From: CAYPEL01 sp036479985
Lineage (GTDB): Bacteria > Pseudomonadota > Gammaproteobacteria > DSM-19610
DNA: 64,000 nt
Assembly: GCA_965224815.1 (NCBI GenBank)
Contig: CBDDAF010000003.1
Coordinates: 372,001 to 436,000 of the forward strand
Direction of reading: 5' to 3'
Part shown: positions 8,758-16,337 of the stretch, in pieces
Layout: each line of letters opens with the position of its first letter
Position numbering within the stretch: position 1 is the first letter of the stretch
The notes under the pieces: generated by a model
The model's input: the letters and a program-made list of their open reading frames with translations, nothing else
What the model was told of the DNA's origin: nothing
Databases searched by the model: none
Position numbers and translations under genes: made by a program

Positions 8758-8940
8758 ATGCAAAAGATGTTAAATAAACAACGGGGAAGTGTTTCAACTG
8801 AATGGGTGATCGTTACCATGATTATGTTGTTAGCGTTATTTGCGCCCCTGGTCGGTGGCAATCAATCAGTCATGAGCCTGTTTATGGATGCGCTGCGAGG
8901 CTTTCATCAGAATTCGTCATTTTTACTTTCACTGCCATAA
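8758..8940 (+). CDS. Very short pseudopilin-like protein
   Basis: At 60 residues this consists almost only of a prepilin N-terminus: a basic leader, the cleavage-type site RG followed by SVSTE with Glu at +5, and a hydrophobic helix (EWVIVTMIMLLALFAPLV), then about 25 residues. The pattern matches the other TadE-like proteins of this locus. The start could also be the ATG three codons later. It may be a minor pilin or initiation subunit; degraded TadE is the alternative. It is in the same direction and close to its neighbours, and a pair of palindromic repeats follows. Confidence 0.65.
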   Translation: MQKMLNKQRGSVSTEWVIVTMIMLLALFAPLVGGNQSVMSLFMDALRGFHQNSSFLLSLP

Positions 8941-8975
8941 GGAGTGTCTGGTTAAATTATGCATCAAGTGGTTCT

Positions 8976-9090
8976 TCGCGGCTGAAGCCGCTCCTACAGG
9001 GGTAATAAATTAGGGAACCTATGATTAATTAGCAAGCATCTGTAGGAGCGGCTTTAGCCGCGATGAATTCCGTACTAAAGCCGTTCTACA
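8976..9090. repeat. Partial and degenerate palindromic repeats, copies 4 and 5
   Basis: A single right arm of the palindromic family lies at 8976-8999, and a second degenerate inverted copy (GGCTTTAGCC variant) at 9041-9090. Just before the second copy stands an AACCTATGATTAATTAGC-like flank that is also present beside the copy at 43103. The elements separate the pilin half of the locus from the cpaB operon. Confidence 0.85.
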
Positions 9091-9179
9091 ATAGTAGTAA
9101 ATAAATTGAAATTGTATAAATAAAATAATTATGTCGGCGGCGCACTGGCAGTAAATAAAAAAATACAGGAGATATAAAT

Positions 9180-10001
9180 ATGTCAACAACAATTGAAAAT
9201 ACTGCACCAAAGCAGAAAACTAAATCCAGCAAAAATATCGTCATGCTGATGCTCTCGTTGGCATTGGGGGGTGGTGGGGTTTATCTGGCGAATGACTTTA
9301 TCGAGGACAAAGTCGCTTATTACAAAGGCCAGCTCGAAAAGACCGAAACGATGGTAAAAATGGTTGTTCCTGTCAGGCAAATGGTGCGCGGTGAGATTGT
9401 TACACAGAATGATTTGTCGCTACGGGAGATACCAGCCAAGTACGCACATGCCAATGCGGTCAGCAATGAAAATTTTGATATTGCTGTTGGACAGCATCTG
9501 AGTTTTGATATCGATGAAGGCAAACCCTTGCTCTGGGCGCATCTGGAAGGAGGTTTGGCACCTACCTTTTCCGGGTCTTTGGTCGACGGCATGCGTGCCA
9601 TGACAGTGCCGGTTGATGAAGTCAATTCAATCTCCGGTTTTCTGCAACCGTCAGATAATATCGATTTGTTCATGACCTATGAAAAATCAGTCTACCCGGT
9701 TATTCAGAACTTGCATGTACTGGCAACCGGTACCAAAACCATCACCGATAAAACCGGACAGGCAACTGGGGTCTATCAAACCATCACTGTTCAAGTGACG
9801 CCTGAAACTGCCAAGAAAATTGTATTGGCGCGCAGTGTTGGAACCATAACGGCAACCTTGCGGCACCCAAAAGATGAACAGCCCATCAGTCCTGCTGCTT
9901 ATACAGTTTCGCAATTATTAAATAGACCTGTACCCGTTAAAAAGAAAAAACGCCGCATCATCAAGAAAAAAGGCATTGAATACATTATTGGTGGTGCATA
10001 A
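9180..10001 (+). CDS. cpaB: CpaB/RcpC family pilus assembly protein
   Basis: CpaB (RcpC) is a periplasmic, inner-membrane anchored part of Tad machines that works with the secretin. The 273-residue protein has one N-terminal membrane helix (about residues 20-40) and then a SAF-type domain: VPVRQMVRGEIVTQNDLSLR at about 63-82 and the RAMTVPVDEVNSISGFLQP segment at about 140-158, both typical of this family. The C-terminus is strongly basic (KKKKRRIIKKK). A good Shine-Dalgarno AGGAG precedes the ATG. It starts the group cpaB-cpaC-cpaF-tadB-tadC. Confidence 0.92.
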   Translation: MSTTIENTAPKQKTKSSKNIVMLMLSLALGGGGVYLANDFIEDKVAYYKGQLEKTETMVKMVVPVRQMVRGEIVTQNDLSLREIPAKYAHANAVSNENFDIAVGQHLSFDIDEGKPLLWAHLEGGLAPTFSGSLVDGMRAMTVPVDEVNSISGFLQPSDNIDLFMTYEKSVYPVIQNLHVLATGTKTITDKTGQATGVYQTITVQVTPETAKKIVLARSVGTITATLRHPKDEQPISPAAYTVSQLLNRPVPVKKKKRRIIKKKGIEYIIGGA

Positions 10002-10052
10002 AAGCAGCCATACCTAAATAACGCTAGTTTGACTATAAAAAAGATAAAAATT

Positions 10053-11192
10053 ATGTATAAAAATAATATATATAAAATATTTGCACTCTTGATTACCGGT
10101 ATATTTTTGTTATTACCAAGCCTGTCTTATGCTGAAAATATAGATTTGTTTGCAGGCGAAGTCAGAGTATTGGGCAAGGTGAAGGTTGACCGTGTTGCCA
10201 TTGGCAAAGGCGCGGTAATCCGCGCAGAAGTATTGGAAACCGGGGAACTGCTAGTGATTGCACTTGCAGAAGGCAGCAGCTCACTGCATTTATGGAACAA
10301 GGACGGGTCGCAGACAGATTACAACATCTATGTGACTGCCAAAGATCCTGAAATGCGTGTGCACCTGCAAACCATGGTGAACATGAAAGTCAAAATCATC
10401 GAGTTTCGTAAATCCGCGCTGAGCAAACTGGGTATCGACTGGACCAAAGATATTGCAGGGCCAACCTTTGCCACGATCGGTGATGTGGTGTCCTCGCGTT
10501 TATTCAGGCCGCCAGTTGATGCTGCCCTGGGTATTCAAAATGGTTTACCTTCTGCCATCAAACCTTTTTCCACCCATTTTGGGTTGGCAACTTCGATTAC
10601 TTCGCGGATCAACTACCTGGCCTCCAATGGTGACGCCGTTACACTGGCTGAGCCGACATTAAGTTGTGTCAATGGGGGCAGAGCTACCTTTTTGTCGGGT
10701 GGCGAAATCCCATATCCAGTCGTTGGCGCCAATGGTCAGATATCAGTTGAGTTTAAGGAATACGGTATCCGTCTGGATGTTTCGCCCGTCGCAAACAAGC
10801 AAGGCGATATCTACACCAAAATTCTCACGGAAGTCAGTCAGATTGACCCCGCTGTATCGGTCGCAGGTGCGCCGGGATTGTTAACCCGCCGCGCCCAAAC
10901 TGAAGTCAACGTTACAGAAGGAGAGACGATAGTTATTGCCGGGTTGCTAGATGCGCAAAACAGTAAGGATTTTGACAAAGTCGCTGGTCTGGGTGACATC
11001 CCTTTTATTGGTGCCTTGTTCCGCACCAAAGATTCCATTGACCGCCTGACTGAGTTAGCAATCTTTCTTACCCCCGAGTTACAAAAACCCCGCCAGCAAA
11101 AAATGAGTAAGCGCAATACAACCTTACTTAAAAACAGCCGGGAACGCCTGAAGAAAGTGGGCAAGAAACTCAAATATAAAATACTGGAATAA
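10053..11192 (+). CDS. cpaC: CpaC/RcpA outer-membrane secretin of the Tad system
   Basis: CpaC forms the outer-membrane secretin pore through which the pilus passes. With the ATG at 10053 the protein has 379 residues and a clear signal peptide ending near LSYA; a TTG at 10029 would add eight residues. An N-terminal pilus/BON-like domain (about 25-110) is followed by the secretin domain, with the conserved VALAEPTL-like segment (AVTLAEPTLSCVNGG), EYGIRLDVSP and the C-terminal GLGDIPFIGALFR motif. It is shorter than some CpaC proteins but complete. It ends two bases before cpaF. Confidence 0.92.
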   Translation: MYKNNIYKIFALLITGIFLLLPSLSYAENIDLFAGEVRVLGKVKVDRVAIGKGAVIRAEVLETGELLVIALAEGSSSLHLWNKDGSQTDYNIYVTAKDPEMRVHLQTMVNMKVKIIEFRKSALSKLGIDWTKDIAGPTFATIGDVVSSRLFRPPVDAALGIQNGLPSAIKPFSTHFGLATSITSRINYLASNGDAVTLAEPTLSCVNGGRATFLSGGEIPYPVVGANGQISVEFKEYGIRLDVSPVANKQGDIYTKILTEVSQIDPAVSVAGAPGLLTRRAQTEVNVTEGETIVIAGLLDAQNSKDFDKVAGLGDIPFIGALFRTKDSIDRLTELAIFLTPELQKPRQQKMSKRNTTLLKNSRERLKKVGKKLKYKILE

Positions 11193-11194
11193 CC

Positions 11195-12883
11195 ATGTTT
11201 GATGTTATCTATCAGCTAGAAGGAAATCGCCGCCGCCATCTTAATGTGGTCAATGAACAATGCACGATTGGTAGTGGCCGCCGCAATGACCTGATTATCA
11301 AAAACCGTCAGGTTGCTAAACGGCATGCCACCATTGCAGTCACTTCGGATGGATTGAGCATCGAAGATCTTGGCAGCATGACGGGTACCTGGGTAAACCG
11401 CGAGCGTGTAATTCAATATGGGCCGATAATTGCTGAAGATGAAATTACGATTGGAAATGTAACACTCTGGGTTGTGGCAGATGAAGGGTTGATTGTTAAA
11501 CCGCGACTGGCTACTGCAACCTTGGAGACACAGGCCACTGCAGCAAATGAAAATGAACAGGATAATGTGCCCGGTAGCGAGCACAATGAAAAAAACGAAC
11601 AATTACTTTATTGGGGGAAGATTGTTCACGAACATCTGATCGCCGAAATGGACTTGCGGCGTAAGGATGTGCACAGCATGTCGGATCAGCAACTACGCAC
11701 TGAGGCGGAGCAATTGCTTGATGGTGTCATGACACATCTGGATTCCGGATTTCCATCCGAGATTGACAAAAATGTATTACGCACCAACGTCCTTAATGAA
11801 GCAGTCGGCCTTGGACCACTGGAACAATTTCTGGCCGAAGAAGCCGTGACCGAAATCATGGTCAACAACCATGCCGAGATATTTGTCGAACGCGATGGCA
11901 AGCTAACGCTGAGTGGCAAGCAATTCAGCAGTGATTTTGCCGTGCTATCAGTCATCGAACGTATCATCACTCCGCTGGGCCGACGCATTGATGAAAGCAG
12001 CCCAATGGTGGATGCACGTTTGAAAGATGGCTCGCGTGTTAATGCCATTATTCCACCGCTGGCAATACGCGGCCCCAGTTTGACTATCCGTAAGTTTGCC
12101 ACCAAGCGATTACTCTTTACTGACCTGATCGGCTTTGGTTCGATCAACCAGCAGATGGTTGATTTCATGCGCATCTGTGTTGAGCAACGAAAAAACATCG
12201 TCGTCTCCGGCGGAACTGGTTCTGGCAAGACCACCTTGCTAAATGTGCTGTCCAACTTTATTCCGGATACTGAACGCATAGTCACCGTAGAGGATGCGGC
12301 GGAGCTCAAATTACATCAACCTAACCTGGTGTCACTGGAAGCGCGTCCGCCGAATTTGGAAGGGCGTGGCCAGGTCAGCATACGTGAACTGGTTAAAAAT
12401 ACCTTGCGTATGCGGCCGGACCGTATTGTTGTTGGCGAGTGTCGTGGCGGTGAAGCGCTGGATATGTTGCAGGCGATGAATACCGGCCACGACGGTTCAC
12501 TGACCACAGCGCACGCCAACAGTCCACGCGATGTGCTGTCCCGGCTTGAAGTCATGGTACTAATGGCGGGCATGGATCTACCAGTGACCGCGATAAGAGA
12601 ACAGGTGGCCTCAGCAGTGGATGTCATTATTCAGCAAACCCGATTCCCTTGCGGTACCCGCAAGATTACTCGCATCACCGAAGTAGTGGGTATCGAATCA
12701 GGAACGGTACAACTCCAGGATATATTCGTGTTCCGGCAACATGGCACGGATAAATCCGGCAAGGTACAAGGCGATTTTGAAGCGACCGGTTTTGTGCCCG
12801 CCTTTTACGAACAACTGGCTACGATAGGCGTGCCGGTGGACGTGTCAATATTTGATCAGGTAACGGCAGAGGAGGGCGTGTAA
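11195..12883 (+). CDS. cpaF: CpaF/TadA secretion ATPase with N-terminal FHA domain
   Basis: CpaF (TadA) is the hexameric cytoplasmic ATPase that powers Tad pilus assembly and perhaps retraction. Residues about 1-100 form a forkhead-associated (FHA) domain (CTIGSGRRNDLIIKN, then RHATI and the GTWVN turn), which in other proteins binds phosphothreonine. After an acidic linker comes the type II/IV ATPase, with the Walker A SGGTGSGKTTLLN near 336-348, an RIVVGECRGGEALDML Walker B region near 409-424 and the TAHANSPRDVLSRLE segment. FHA fused to CpaF is not the classical TadA layout and suggests control by a Ser/Thr kinase. The stop overlaps the tadB start by one base. Confidence 0.95.
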   Translation: MFDVIYQLEGNRRRHLNVVNEQCTIGSGRRNDLIIKNRQVAKRHATIAVTSDGLSIEDLGSMTGTWVNRERVIQYGPIIAEDEITIGNVTLWVVADEGLIVKPRLATATLETQATAANENEQDNVPGSEHNEKNEQLLYWGKIVHEHLIAEMDLRRKDVHSMSDQQLRTEAEQLLDGVMTHLDSGFPSEIDKNVLRTNVLNEAVGLGPLEQFLAEEAVTEIMVNNHAEIFVERDGKLTLSGKQFSSDFAVLSVIERIITPLGRRIDESSPMVDARLKDGSRVNAIIPPLAIRGPSLTIRKFATKRLLFTDLIGFGSINQQMVDFMRICVEQRKNIVVSGGTGSGKTTLLNVLSNFIPDTERIVTVEDAAELKLHQPNLVSLEARPPNLEGRGQVSIRELVKNTLRMRPDRIVVGECRGGEALDMLQAMNTGHDGSLTTAHANSPRDVLSRLEVMVLMAGMDLPVTAIREQVASAVDVIIQQTRFPCGTRKITRITEVVGIESGTVQLQDIFVFRQHGTDKSGKVQGDFEATGFVPAFYEQLATIGVPVDVSIFDQVTAEEGV

Positions 12884-13731
12884 TGGATATCAACGCTATC
12901 CTGGTACTGCTGTTTTTATCGTTATCGGCGCTCATCTGGTCTTCGCTTACCGTCAGCCTGCAAGGTTACAACCGGTATGAAACCCACTTTACCGAATCTG
13001 CCGGTTCACGCATGGACACGCTGTTTTTATTCCTTGATGCGCGCAAAGTGTTCTTCGTTAATGTTGTCAGTTTGCTGTTAATACCGGTGGCCGTGTATCT
13101 GTTAACGCACTCGTGGGTGTATGTCGTGCTAGCCATCTGCGTGTTGTTGATAGCACCGAAGCTGGTGTTTTGGCGGCTGGAAAAAAAGCGCCGGGAAACC
13201 ATCCGCAACGGTCTGCCAGACACCCTGGCACAAGTGGCCGGTGGTATGCGTGCCGGTGCGACCTTTATCAGTGCCACCCAAATTATGGTGCAAGAAACCA
13301 AAGGTCCAATCGCCCAGGAATTCTCGTTGTTTTTACGCGAGCAGAAACTCGGCCTGACACTGGATGAAGGCATGGATAACCTGGCCGAACGGGTGGATCT
13401 GGAAGAGATGGATTTGGTGGTAACCGCAGTGCAGATATCCCGTGAGCTGGGTGGCAACCTGGCCGAGATATTTGAACGCCTGTCAGACACCTTGCGGCGC
13501 AAACTGGAAATGGAAGGCAAGATCAGGGCGTTGACGGCACAAGGCATATTACAAGGTTGGGTAGTCGGACTGTTGCCGTTTTTTATTATGTTTGCCCTGA
13601 CTTTTATGGAACCGGAAGCCATGGCGGCTATGTTCAGCGGCCTGCTGGGCTGGATTTTTCTGGCAGTGATTTTTGTGCTGTCAATTTTTGGAGCGATGAC
13701 GATTCGCAAGATCGTCTCGATTGATGTCTGA
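12883..13731 (+). CDS. tadB: TadB inner-membrane platform protein
   Basis: TadB belongs to the GspF/PilC platform family; with TadC it forms the inner-membrane base on which the CpaF ATPase acts. The 282 residues show hydrophobic segments at the N-terminus (about 5-25), two near 60-95 and two near 220-275, framing one T2SSF domain (LPDTLAQVAGGMRAGATFISA, then DLVVTAVQISRELGGNLAEIFE). It overlaps cpaF and tadC by one base each, so the three are tightly coupled. Confidence 0.93.
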   Translation: MDINAILVLLFLSLSALIWSSLTVSLQGYNRYETHFTESAGSRMDTLFLFLDARKVFFVNVVSLLLIPVAVYLLTHSWVYVVLAICVLLIAPKLVFWRLEKKRRETIRNGLPDTLAQVAGGMRAGATFISATQIMVQETKGPIAQEFSLFLREQKLGLTLDEGMDNLAERVDLEEMDLVVTAVQISRELGGNLAEIFERLSDTLRRKLEMEGKIRALTAQGILQGWVVGLLPFFIMFALTFMEPEAMAAMFSGLLGWIFLAVIFVLSIFGAMTIRKIVSIDV

Positions 13732-14645
13732 TGGTGATGCTCTGGATCAGTCTATGTTTGGGTGCCGCCATCATGCTATTAATCATGAGCGTGTACCGTA
13801 TTTTTGCCGAGGTTCCTGATGAGAATCGCACCTATCTGGATCGGCCACCGCTGGGTTACCGCTTAGGTTGGCCTTTGATTCAACTCGGTGTTCACTATTT
13901 CAGTTCATGGGTGACACGCAATTACCGGATGGCAACACATTTACGGTTACGTCAGGCCGGTATGGAATACAGCCTGAGTCCTGAACAGTTTCTAATGGGC
14001 AAGTTTTTGATGGTGTTCATGGGGATCGTGTTTACAACATTGTTGAGCGCGATGCTCGGTAAAGGGGTTTCACCCGTATTGATCATACTGGCCGCCGTCG
14101 GTGGATTTTTCTACCCGGAGTTGTGGCTAAAAGAGACCACCGACAAACGCAACAAACGCATATTCCGCGAACTGCCGTTTTATCTGGACATCATTATCCT
14201 GGCGGTAGAATCGGGCACCAACATGACCGGTGGTTTGACCCAGGCGGTGCGCAAGGCACCGGCCGGGCCATTGAAGCTGGAATTCAGCCGGGTGCTGCGG
14301 GATGTCCGGGCGGGTAAACCGCGTGCAGAGGCGTTACGGGATTTATCGGACCGGGTCAGCAGTGATGGCATTAATGGCGTGGTGAGCAGCATCATTCAAG
14401 CCGAGAAAACCGGATCAAGTTTGGGCAAGGTGTTACGCGCACAATCTGATCAGTTACGTACCACACGATTTTTAAAAGCGGAGAAACAGGCGATGGAAGC
14501 ACCCGTAAAGTTGCTGGGGCCACTGGTCATGTTCATTTTTCCAAACACTTTTCTGGTGTTGGGGTTTCTGATTTTGAGTAAAGCGTTATTGCAAGGGGTG
14601 ATCACGATGCAGCCGCTGGTGTGGGCTTATTACTGGCCGCTGTGA
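13731..14645 (+). CDS. tadC: TadC inner-membrane platform protein
   Basis: TadC is the second GspF-type platform protein of the Tad machine. The 304 residues have an N-terminal membrane helix, a helix pair near 85-125, the T2SSF domain (RELPFYLDIIILAVESGTNMTGGL, then GINGVVSSIIQAEKTGSSLGKVL) and a C-terminal helix. It starts on the last base of tadB. The following lipoprotein gene has its best start about 50 bases after this stop. Confidence 0.93.
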   Translation: MVMLWISLCLGAAIMLLIMSVYRIFAEVPDENRTYLDRPPLGYRLGWPLIQLGVHYFSSWVTRNYRMATHLRLRQAGMEYSLSPEQFLMGKFLMVFMGIVFTTLLSAMLGKGVSPVLIILAAVGGFFYPELWLKETTDKRNKRIFRELPFYLDIIILAVESGTNMTGGLTQAVRKAPAGPLKLEFSRVLRDVRAGKPRAEALRDLSDRVSSDGINGVVSSIIQAEKTGSSLGKVLRAQSDQLRTTRFLKAEKQAMEAPVKLLGPLVMFIFPNTFLVLGFLILSKALLQGVITMQPLVWAYYWPL

Positions 14646-14695
14646 ATCAGGTGGGGGAATTCAAGACAATGAATAAAACAATAAAGGGTTACAAC

Positions 14696-15286
14696 ATGAA
14701 AACATATTATAACTTTAAAAAAAGTCATCATGGCGTGCTTGCCTGTCTGATGATATGGGGACTGAGTGGCTGCGGGGGCGGCACCAACGGCGACGCTGAT
14801 GACACCGCATTTCCACCCGGCACGGAAATCAGAATCAGCCCGGCCAGTCAGAGTTTTACGATATCAGAATTCCGTGATGCCAATGGCGACTGCCGGTTTG
14901 GCGAAGTGTTTCAGGATATTCCGGTGTTGATCTCCGTGTTAGATACCGGGGGTACCGGCAGTGTGGTGATCAGCGACGTCGATTTAACGATTTCCCTTAA
15001 CTTCAGCGGCAACACCTTCCCGAACGGGCCATCGGTGCTGCAACTGTATGAAGATCAGAACGGCAACGGGGTGGTGGATCATCCACAAGAGCTAGTGAGC
15101 GACGTCAACGATCCGTTGTTCACCACCAAGACAGCGAAGTTCAGCGGTGAGAAGTTGATGTTTGTGCGCATGGATCTGGCGTGTCCTTACCGGGGTTCGC
15201 TGTTTGTGATTGCCGGTGGGGTGTTAGGCACCATGGAGCTGGAGACCATCACACAAGGCAGCGGCACGGACAGCGGAGGTTCCTGA
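14696..15286 (+). CDS. Lipoprotein of unknown function in the Tad locus
   Basis: The 196-residue protein has a lipoprotein signal with lipobox LSGC at about residues 20-23, followed by a Gly-rich spacer, so it should be lipid-anchored. The rest contains DANGDCRFGEVFQDIP and a YEDQNGNGVVDHPQE segment that looks like a calcium-binding DxNGNGxxD loop, and a beta-rich sequence. I chose the ATG at 14696, which has an AAAGGG Shine-Dalgarno; a longer form from 14669 is possible. No family is recognised. It lies between tadC and a DUF192 gene in the same operon. Confidence 0.78.
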   Translation: MKTYYNFKKSHHGVLACLMIWGLSGCGGGTNGDADDTAFPPGTEIRISPASQSFTISEFRDANGDCRFGEVFQDIPVLISVLDTGGTGSVVISDVDLTISLNFSGNTFPNGPSVLQLYEDQNGNGVVDHPQELVSDVNDPLFTTKTAKFSGEKLMFVRMDLACPYRGSLFVIAGGVLGTMELETITQGSGTDSGGS

Positions 15287-15287
15287 C

Positions 15288-15659
15288 ATGTTACCCAGCA
15301 TTAAAATCAGCAAAGTCGATTCCCGCACCTTCACCGCCACCGCGCTGGATTTACAGCGGGTCGGGCATGCACGCCGGTTTGGCTCGCGTCTTAGAGGTTT
15401 ATTAGGTCGTCCGCCACTGGCTGCCAGAGACGGCCTGTTATTAAGTCCGTGCGCCCAGGTACACACCTTCGGCATGCGCTATGCACTGGATGTGGTGTAC
15501 CTGGATAAGCACGGCAATATTCTAAAATGCGTGCCAGCATTGTTACCGAACCGGTTATCCGGTGCGCCAAAAGCCAGACACACCCTGGAACTGGCTAACG
15601 GTAGCATTGCCCGTCAAGGCCTGGCGGTGGGCGACCGGTTGGTCTGGGAGGCAGTATGA
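15288..15659 (+). CDS. DUF192 family protein
   Basis: The 123 residues match the small DUF192 family: RRFGSRLRGLLGRPPLAARDGLLLSPCAQVHTFGMRYALDVVYLD at about 28-73 holds the family signature, with the CxxVHTFGM motif, and GDRLVW closes the domain. The family function is not known, although its genes are often found in Tad loci. No signal peptide is seen here, so it is probably cytoplasmic. Its stop overlaps the ATG of the next gene (ATGA). Confidence 0.88.
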   Translation: MLPSIKISKVDSRTFTATALDLQRVGHARRFGSRLRGLLGRPPLAARDGLLLSPCAQVHTFGMRYALDVVYLDKHGNILKCVPALLPNRLSGAPKARHTLELANGSIARQGLAVGDRLVWEAV

Positions 15660-16321
15660 ACACCACAACACAAAAGTATCTGACGGCGTGCATCGGCTTA
15701 ATAAGTTTAGCCCTGTTAGGTGGCTGTGCCAGCCTGCCCGTGCAGTCACACAGTGATGTGTTTGAATCCGTCAGCCGGGCCGATGCCGCGTATGCACAAG
15801 GCCACTGGCGGGAGGCTGAACGCAGCTACCGCGAGGTGATTGCCAAAGCGCCCGCCGATGCACACGCCTGGTTCCGGCTGGGTAATGTGCAACTGCAACA
15901 GGGCCGTTATGCAGCGGCCATCGAAGCCTACCAGGCCACGCTGGTACGTGAACCCAGCTGGGCCAAGGTGTATTACAACTTATCCACCGTGTACCTGTTA
16001 CAGGCGCAAGCGATTCTACAGGCCGGTCAGGGGCAGTCGTTGATGAGTCAACAGGCGCTGATGCAAGACCGCCTGAGTGCATTGGACGGGGTGTTATATG
16101 ACACAGAAAATACCCGTGATACCGAAGCCGTTGCGGCCGTTGTACCCGAGGTTGATCCCGTCCTGCCTTCGGTACCCAAGCGTCAAACGCAACCGCCCGC
16201 ACCGGACTTGTCATCAGCAACACCCGATACAACCAAAACACCCGACTCCCACACGACGGCCGCGGTCGTTTCAACCGACCCAGATGACGCCATAACGGTC
16301 ACTCACCCAGCCCACCCCTGA
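15656..16321 (+). CDS. TPR lipoprotein, TadD-like
   Basis: The 221-residue protein has a lipobox LGGC at about residues 21-24 and at least two to three tetratricopeptide repeats between about 40 and 125 (RADAAYAQGHWREAERSYRE, then AHAWFRLGNVQLQQGRYAAA, then AKVYYNLSTVYLLQAQ). TadD, a TPR lipoprotein of Tad machines, is thought to help place the secretin in the outer membrane; the position and architecture fit that role. The last 80 residues are a Pro/Thr-rich tail. The TadE-Rhs gene begins 17 bases later in the same direction, which ties the Rhs protein to this operon. Confidence 0.83.
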   Translation: MNTTTQKYLTACIGLISLALLGGCASLPVQSHSDVFESVSRADAAYAQGHWREAERSYREVIAKAPADAHAWFRLGNVQLQQGRYAAAIEAYQATLVREPSWAKVYYNLSTVYLLQAQAILQAGQGQSLMSQQALMQDRLSALDGVLYDTENTRDTEAVAAVVPEVDPVLPSVPKRQTQPPAPDLSSATPDTTKTPDSHTTAAVVSTDPDDAITVTHPAHP

Positions 16322-16337
16322 ACGCACGGACCCGCTC

